Positions 56,535 through 60,167 of a stretch of 60,167 nucleotides of DNA are shown in pieces. The position numbers were made by a program, and so were the translations under genes. Source of the stretch: Cyanobacteria bacterium UBA11153 (GTDB lineage: Bacteria; Cyanobacteriota; Cyanobacteriia; Cyanobacteriales; Coleofasciculaceae); assembly GCA_003511885.1 (NCBI GenBank), contig DOIX01000362.1:5109-65275 (forward strand), read 5' to 3'. The notes beneath the pieces were generated by a model that saw only the letters and a program-made list of their open reading frames with translations, was not told the DNA's origin and ran no database searches. How positions within the stretch are numbered: position 1 is the stretch's first letter; each line of letters starts with the position of its first letter.

Positions 56535-56987
56535 ATCAAAAATGGATTGGCTCTGATACCACCAACATTAAACCACTAACTTACTCGATCGCGCCGAAAA
56601 TCGCAAGAGCAGTTGAGCCATCTGAGATGTTAGGGATATTGTGACACTTATCGAGCTGCCTTGACAAGCGGTTACCTGGCGCAATCCTTTTCCCACAAAG
56701 GCAGTCTGCTATCCTAGTCTTACACGGAGTTGCCTCAATTGAATACTTTCCCCCAGTTCGGAGGTAGGTTTTTATGTCTTATAAGGGGCATACCTGAAAA
56801 CCCCGTGACTTTAGTCCGGGGACACATCGGGCAAAGAGGCTTCAGCCTCCCTAAGAGCATTGTTGAGCGATATGCCGTTTACTTGTATCTTTTTACCGTT
56901 TCCGTGCCAATATTACCCGCTGTGGATACAAGTTCTATTTGAAATCCCCTTTTAGCCCACCCTGGTCAAGAATCATCCGCCATCGTT
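56535..56987. other. 453-base gap with hairpins of transposon type
   Basis: No gene was found. Two adjacent hairpins are present, CCCCGTGAC-TTTA-GTCCGGGG (56801-56821, one bulge) and GAGGC-TTCA-GCCTC (56836-56849). Motifs reading CCCGTGxCTTTAGxCxxGGG followed by a GGCTTxAGCC stem are typical of cyanobacterial IS200/IS605-type element ends. No TnpA or TnpB reading frame is adjacent, so it is at most a remnant. The tRNA promoter would lie in its left part. Confidence 0.45.
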
Positions 56988-57647
56988 ATGTTTATTCTCA
57001 AAAGGCAGGACGTTGAAATATCTACCATGCAGCACCCCAAGCGGGAGCTGCAAATTCCGGTTCTCAGCTATCAGGGACAAACCTTTCGCTTAATCAGCGT
57101 ATTTCCTCCCGAGCGTGGTGAAGAAGCGAAGGCTTTCTGGCGAGATCTTACCGATAACCGGGGCAAAGCCTGTGTTCTGTTGGAAGAACCAGACCGTTAT
57201 AGTGTTTGGGGGAGAATCCGGATCGAACAGATTGGCAATGAAATCGGGCTTGATGTCAAAATCATTCCCTACACCCAAGCGTGTCTGCTACTGTTACAAA
57301 CGGTTTTCGCTGAAGTTGAGGATCTCTTGGGGCACAGACAAGCCGGGTTATTTGAGAAAGATATTGGGGAAATATTTCATCAGTGGCACTTTCCCCAGGC
57401 TGAGTCCCCAGAAGCGGTGAAACACTTACTCACCCTAGATCCCCTGAATAACCTACAGATTCCCCCTTGGCAAGAACATCATCTAATCGCGCTGTTGCAG
57501 GAACTATATCGTTTGGGAAAAGGCTATTTTGGTAATACAAACTTTGCAGTAGGCGTGAGCGATATATTGCAAGAGATGCCAGATAGCGATCGCACCCACT
57601 TTCTGGAGTGGCTGAAATCTTCTCCCCTGGGGAAATTATGGCGATAA
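56988..57647 (+). CDS. Conserved cyanobacterial protein of unknown function
   Basis: I do not assign a function. The 219-residue soluble protein has no signal peptide or membrane segment. Features include RKLISVFPPERGEEAKAFWR-like N-terminal sequence (LISVFPPERGEEAKAFW), CVLLEEPDRYSVWGRIRIEQ (beta strands), and an alpha-helical C-terminal half ending LEWLKSSPLGKLWR. It resembles proteins restricted to cyanobacteria that have been annotated only by locus-tag family names. An internal ATG at 57027 is a possible alternative start. A membrane protein gene follows 120 bases later. Confidence 0.75.
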   Translation: MFILKRQDVEISTMQHPKRELQIPVLSYQGQTFRLISVFPPERGEEAKAFWRDLTDNRGKACVLLEEPDRYSVWGRIRIEQIGNEIGLDVKIIPYTQACLLLLQTVFAEVEDLLGHRQAGLFEKDIGEIFHQWHFPQAESPEAVKHLLTLDPLNNLQIPPWQEHHLIALLQELYRLGKGYFGNTNFAVGVSDILQEMPDSDRTHFLEWLKSSPLGKLWR

Positions 57648-57767
57648 TCCAGAGGGCGGTTAAACAATTGTGTCCGTTGCTGGCTCCCATCACAGCCAAC
57701 CTGGTTGACCAAGAGCGAAGTTTCAGCAAATTAATGTAATTTCCATTACCAGGGATATCAAAATATT

Positions 57768-58700
57768 ATGAGGAGTTCTCTAAAAAATAAGTCAAATAAG
57801 TCATCTCCAATTCAATCCGTCCTCACAGGTCAGAATATTGTCTATGGGGGGATAGCTTGGGCAGTAGGATCTCTGTTATTTTTTCTCCTGTTTAGCGTCA
57901 CGATTCCTGGAGAGGACAGATTTGGGTACTTATTTGGCACATATATTCTCGAGTGCGTGCCTTTTATCGCAGCAGCTTTACTCTGTTACAGGAATTGGGG
58001 TAGCCCTGAGATTCCTAGCGGACGTAATGTCTGGCTGGGCATTGGCATGGGAATGCTGGCCTACTCGATCGCCAATGTGATTTTTGGGGTGTGGGAGCTA
58101 CATTTTCATCTAGATCCTGATGTATCCCCAGCCGATTTATTTTACTTGATTTCCTACATATCGATTGGCTGGGGAATGGTGTTAGCTGTTCTTCCTAGGC
58201 GTTTAAACTTGGAAATGTGGCAGTGGGGAACTGTTGGGGCAATCGCCGCTGTAGGGATTGCGTTGGCGATTTGGATTTTGTTTGCCGCACCAGTGGCAGA
58301 TGATTCAGCCTCAGAGGCACTCGAAACAGCCAAAAATTTGCCCGCTTGGGTGGTAACTACAGACAATATCCTGAGTCCCCTATCCAGATCGGTCAATTTC
58401 CTCTATATTGTTTTGGATGTTTGTCTCCTGATCCTGGCTTCAACGCTATTATTAGCATTTTGGGGCGGACGTTTTGCCCAATCCTGGCGGATGATTGCTG
58501 CTGCAACGTTGTCGCTCTATATTGCAGATATGGGGTTTAAGTATGCCGATGCGATCGCACAAGCTAAAGGTCAAGAATATGAAAGTGGGGGTCTACTAGA
58601 TGTATTTTTTATTTTCAGTGCGGTACTATTTGCTATAGGGGCTGCTCTTGAATATGACGTATCAAGCCGATCCCGTCGTAGTAGTCGTCGGCGCACTTAA
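57768..58700 (+). CDS. Multi-spanning membrane protein of unknown function
   Basis: The 310-residue protein has seven to nine hydrophobic helices from about residue 25 to 295, a basic C-terminus (SSRSRRSSRRRT) and conserved-looking loops LGIGMGMLAYSIANVIFG and LDPDVSPADLFYLISYI. The latter resembles the 'DxxYxxxY' loops of cyanobacterial sensor-type membrane domains often fused to diguanylate cyclases, here without an output domain. That similarity is an impression. It ends eight bases before the next gene, so the two are probably co-transcribed. Confidence 0.72.
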   Translation: MRSSLKNKSNKSSPIQSVLTGQNIVYGGIAWAVGSLLFFLLFSVTIPGEDRFGYLFGTYILECVPFIAAALLCYRNWGSPEIPSGRNVWLGIGMGMLAYSIANVIFGVWELHFHLDPDVSPADLFYLISYISIGWGMVLAVLPRRLNLEMWQWGTVGAIAAVGIALAIWILFAAPVADDSASEALETAKNLPAWVVTTDNILSPLSRSVNFLYIVLDVCLLILASTLLLAFWGGRFAQSWRMIAAATLSLYIADMGFKYADAIAQAKGQEYESGGLLDVFFIFSAVLFAIGAALEYDVSSRSRRSSRRRT

Positions 58701-58708
58701 GGTAAGCC

Positions 58709-59728
58709 ATGAGTCCTAGAAAACTGTCTGAAACCGACAAAAAAGATATTCTGAAACTCTATCGACAACCAGACGAGACAACCTCAACTCTGGCGGAACG
58801 TTATGGTGTCAGTAACTCGACAATTAGTCGCTTCCTCAAAAATACGCTCTTAGAGTCAGAATACGAAGCGCTAATTCAACAAAAGCGGTTGAATCGTACC
58901 CCTGGTGGTGCTTCCTTGAGTATTTCTGAAGAATCTCAACCGTCGAGTGTCACCGATATGGTGGTGGGAGATAAATTATCCCCTCTTGTCTCTATGAATG
59001 AGCCACCTATAAATACTGAAGAAGATCAATTCTCAGAGCAGGCTGGGGGTTACTTTTCAGATAGCGATAGACGCAGGCGACGGAAGCGCTCTTCGTTTAG
59101 CTCTCAATCTGATGAAGATCTCAGAGCTATCCAAACTGAATTACCCCTAAAGCTTAATCTTCACGAATCCAAAAGTTATGGCAATCAACCAGAGGATATT
59201 CTCGTTGAGATGATCCAAGGAGAAACCAGCAATTTTGAGGAATTGGTGGATGAAGACTTGAACAATGGATGGCAAGATGAGGAGTTAGATGAGGATCTAG
59301 ATGAGGAGTTAGATGAGGATCTAGATGATGATTGGGATGATGAAGATTTAGATCTTCAAGGTTATGACGGAATCCTCGCTCCTCATGTTAAGAGTGGCAT
59401 TAATGTTAAAGTTTTACCTTTATCTGAAGCCGCCTTACCTAAAATTTGCTATTTAGTAGTAGATAGAGCCGCTGAATTGATTACTAGACCCCTAAAGGAG
59501 TTTAGCGACTTGGGACAAATTCCCTTTGAAGAAATTCAGCAAAAAACATTACCAATATTTGATAATCATCGCGTGGCACGACGTTTTTCTAATCGTTCCC
59601 AGCGAGTTATTAAAGTTCCCGATGCTCAAATGCTTCAGAAAACTAGTTCCCATTTGCAAGCTAAGGGTATTACTCGACTGTTAATTGATGGTCAGGTTTA
59701 CTCTTTGTACGCGAATGGTAATGGCTAA
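58709..59728 (+). CDS. HTH-containing protein with acidic repeat region
   Basis: The 339-residue protein starts with a helix-turn-helix of the transposase/Hin type (TDKKDILKLYRQPDETTSTL, then AERYGVSNSTISRFLKNTL), followed by a disordered region with RRRRKRSS (about 121-128) and a strongly acidic tract (about 180-215, DEELDEDL repeated). The C-terminal 110 residues form a conserved-looking domain (ISLKVLPLSEAALP-like, then LVVDRAAELITRPLKEFSDLGQ and VIKVPDAQMLQK). It is known to me only as a cyanobacterial conserved protein, likely DNA-binding. The acidic tract is encoded by a perfect 24-bp tandem duplication at 59276-59323. Confidence 0.75.
   Translation: MSPRKLSETDKKDILKLYRQPDETTSTLAERYGVSNSTISRFLKNTLLESEYEALIQQKRLNRTPGGASLSISEESQPSSVTDMVVGDKLSPLVSMNEPPINTEEDQFSEQAGGYFSDSDRRRRRKRSSFSSQSDEDLRAIQTELPLKLNLHESKSYGNQPEDILVEMIQGETSNFEELVDEDLNNGWQDEELDEDLDEELDEDLDDDWDDEDLDLQGYDGILAPHVKSGINVKVLPLSEAALPKICYLVVDRAAELITRPLKEFSDLGQIPFEEIQQKTLPIFDNHRVARRFSNRSQRVIKVPDAQMLQKTSSHLQAKGITRLLIDGQVYSLYANGNG
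59276..59323 (+). repeat. 24-bp tandem duplication inside a coding region
   Basis: Two exact copies of a 24-base unit (59276-59299 and 59300-59323, beginning GATGAGGAGTTAGATGAGGA) encode DEELDEDL twice in frame. It is likely length-variable between strains. Confidence 0.9.
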
Positions 59729-60167
59729 TGGCTATTAGCTAATGGTTAATTGCTCCTGCTTGTTCAATAATGGATATTATCGATAGTTGACATTATGGTG
59801 GTTGTTTCTACTCTAAGGTTAATATCCAGTCTGGACTGACCATTTTCATCAAATACAGGTCTGCCACTTATACCAGCACGAGTTTTAGATGTAGGGGCGA
59901 AGCATTCGGGCGACAAGACTTTGCTTAAACACTATGTTTTGTCTCCGAATGCTTCGCCCTGGCTGCTGTGGAAAAGGATGAAGCATTCGGATATAGAGAT
60001 CTGGAATTACCAGATGATAGTCTTTTGTAAGCAAAGCTTACAAAAGACTATGCTTCGCCTTGGCTGCTGTGTGAAAGGGTGAAGCATTCGGATATAAATA
60101 CAGCGGTTTCCGCAGTAATGAGGTACACTTAATCGAGCCTCAACATTTAAGCAATTGGTTTGTTAAT
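59729..60167. other. Gene-free end of the window
   Basis: From the stop of the HTH protein to the window end no gene was found. Apart from a short TAATGGCTAATGGC run near 59720-59750, the stretch is occupied by the palindromic and direct repeats described separately. Confidence 0.6.
59885..60096. repeat. Block of inverted and direct GAAGCATTCGG repeats
   Basis: An inverted pair (GGCGAAGCATTCGG near 59895 and CCGAATGCTTCGCC near 59945) is followed by two direct copies of a 46-base unit (59950-59995 and 60051-60096, period 101, about four differences) that contains GGCTGCTGTG and GAAGCATTCGGATATA. Between the copies lies a perfect 15-bp hairpin (60018-60032 with 60036-60050, loop AAA). The GAAGCATTCGG element is a frequent intergenic repeat in filamentous cyanobacteria. 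Confidence 0.75.

Noticed and set aside
56730..56942. A 70-codon plus-strand frame near the tRNA
   Set aside because: It covers the transposon-type hairpins and has no family features.

Overview
The window is cyanobacterial chromosome. HIP1-type octamers (GCGATCGC) recur throughout, the rimP-nusA-ylxR-infB order is the usual one, and several proteins look like cyanobacterium-only families. Short tandem and palindromic intergenic repeats suggest a filamentous lineage; I cannot name the genus. Neither a CRISPR array nor an intact insertion sequence was seen.

Region 1 (1-7.2 kb) is housekeeping on the minus strand: rimP, nusA, ylxR, infB and a PfkB-family sugar kinase. Region 2 (7.5-12.3 kb) holds a shortened O-antigen-polymerase-like gene, a conserved membrane protein of unknown role and a sensor kinase whose ATP-binding motifs are eroded.

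Region 3 (12.5-33.3 kb), mostly minus strand, is a small nonribosomal peptide synthetase (NRPS) locus. It has a DegT-type aminotransferase, a glycosyltransferase, NRPS-1 (acyl-CoA-ligase-like loader, PCP, C, formyltransferase, half C, A, PCP, TE), an isocitrate-lyase/PEP-mutase family enzyme and NRPS-2 (C, A, PCP, C, A, PCP, TE). The NRPS-1 loader strongly resembles oxalyl-CoA synthetases. The lyase-family enzyme between the two NRPS genes belongs to the superfamily that contains oxaloacetate acetylhydrolase. Together they suggest an assembly line that makes and loads its own oxalate starter, which is the most interesting hypothesis here. Both terminal thioesterases have Cys in place of Ser and are close paralogues. 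The locus also looks eroded: upstream of NRPS-2 lie the last 24 codons of a lost NRPS and the first 26 or so codons of another. The first C domain of NRPS-2 has lost its catalytic His. A second sensor kinase with Gln at the phospho-acceptor position ends the region.

Region 4 (34.5-53.4 kb) is a Wzx/Wzy-type exopolysaccharide locus: three GT4 glycosyltransferases, one GT2, a Wzc-like co-polymerase/kinase, a Wza-like exporter, a Wzy-like polymerase, a methyltransferase, two GT-C-like membrane proteins, a flippase, a sulfotransferase and two hexapeptide acyltransferases. The predicted product is a sulfated and acylated extracellular polysaccharide.

Region 5 (53.3-60.2 kb) has a small secreted protein, murE, a glutaredoxin-like protein, tRNA-Arg(UCU), three conserved proteins of unknown or poorly known function and a terminal block of palindromic and direct repeats.
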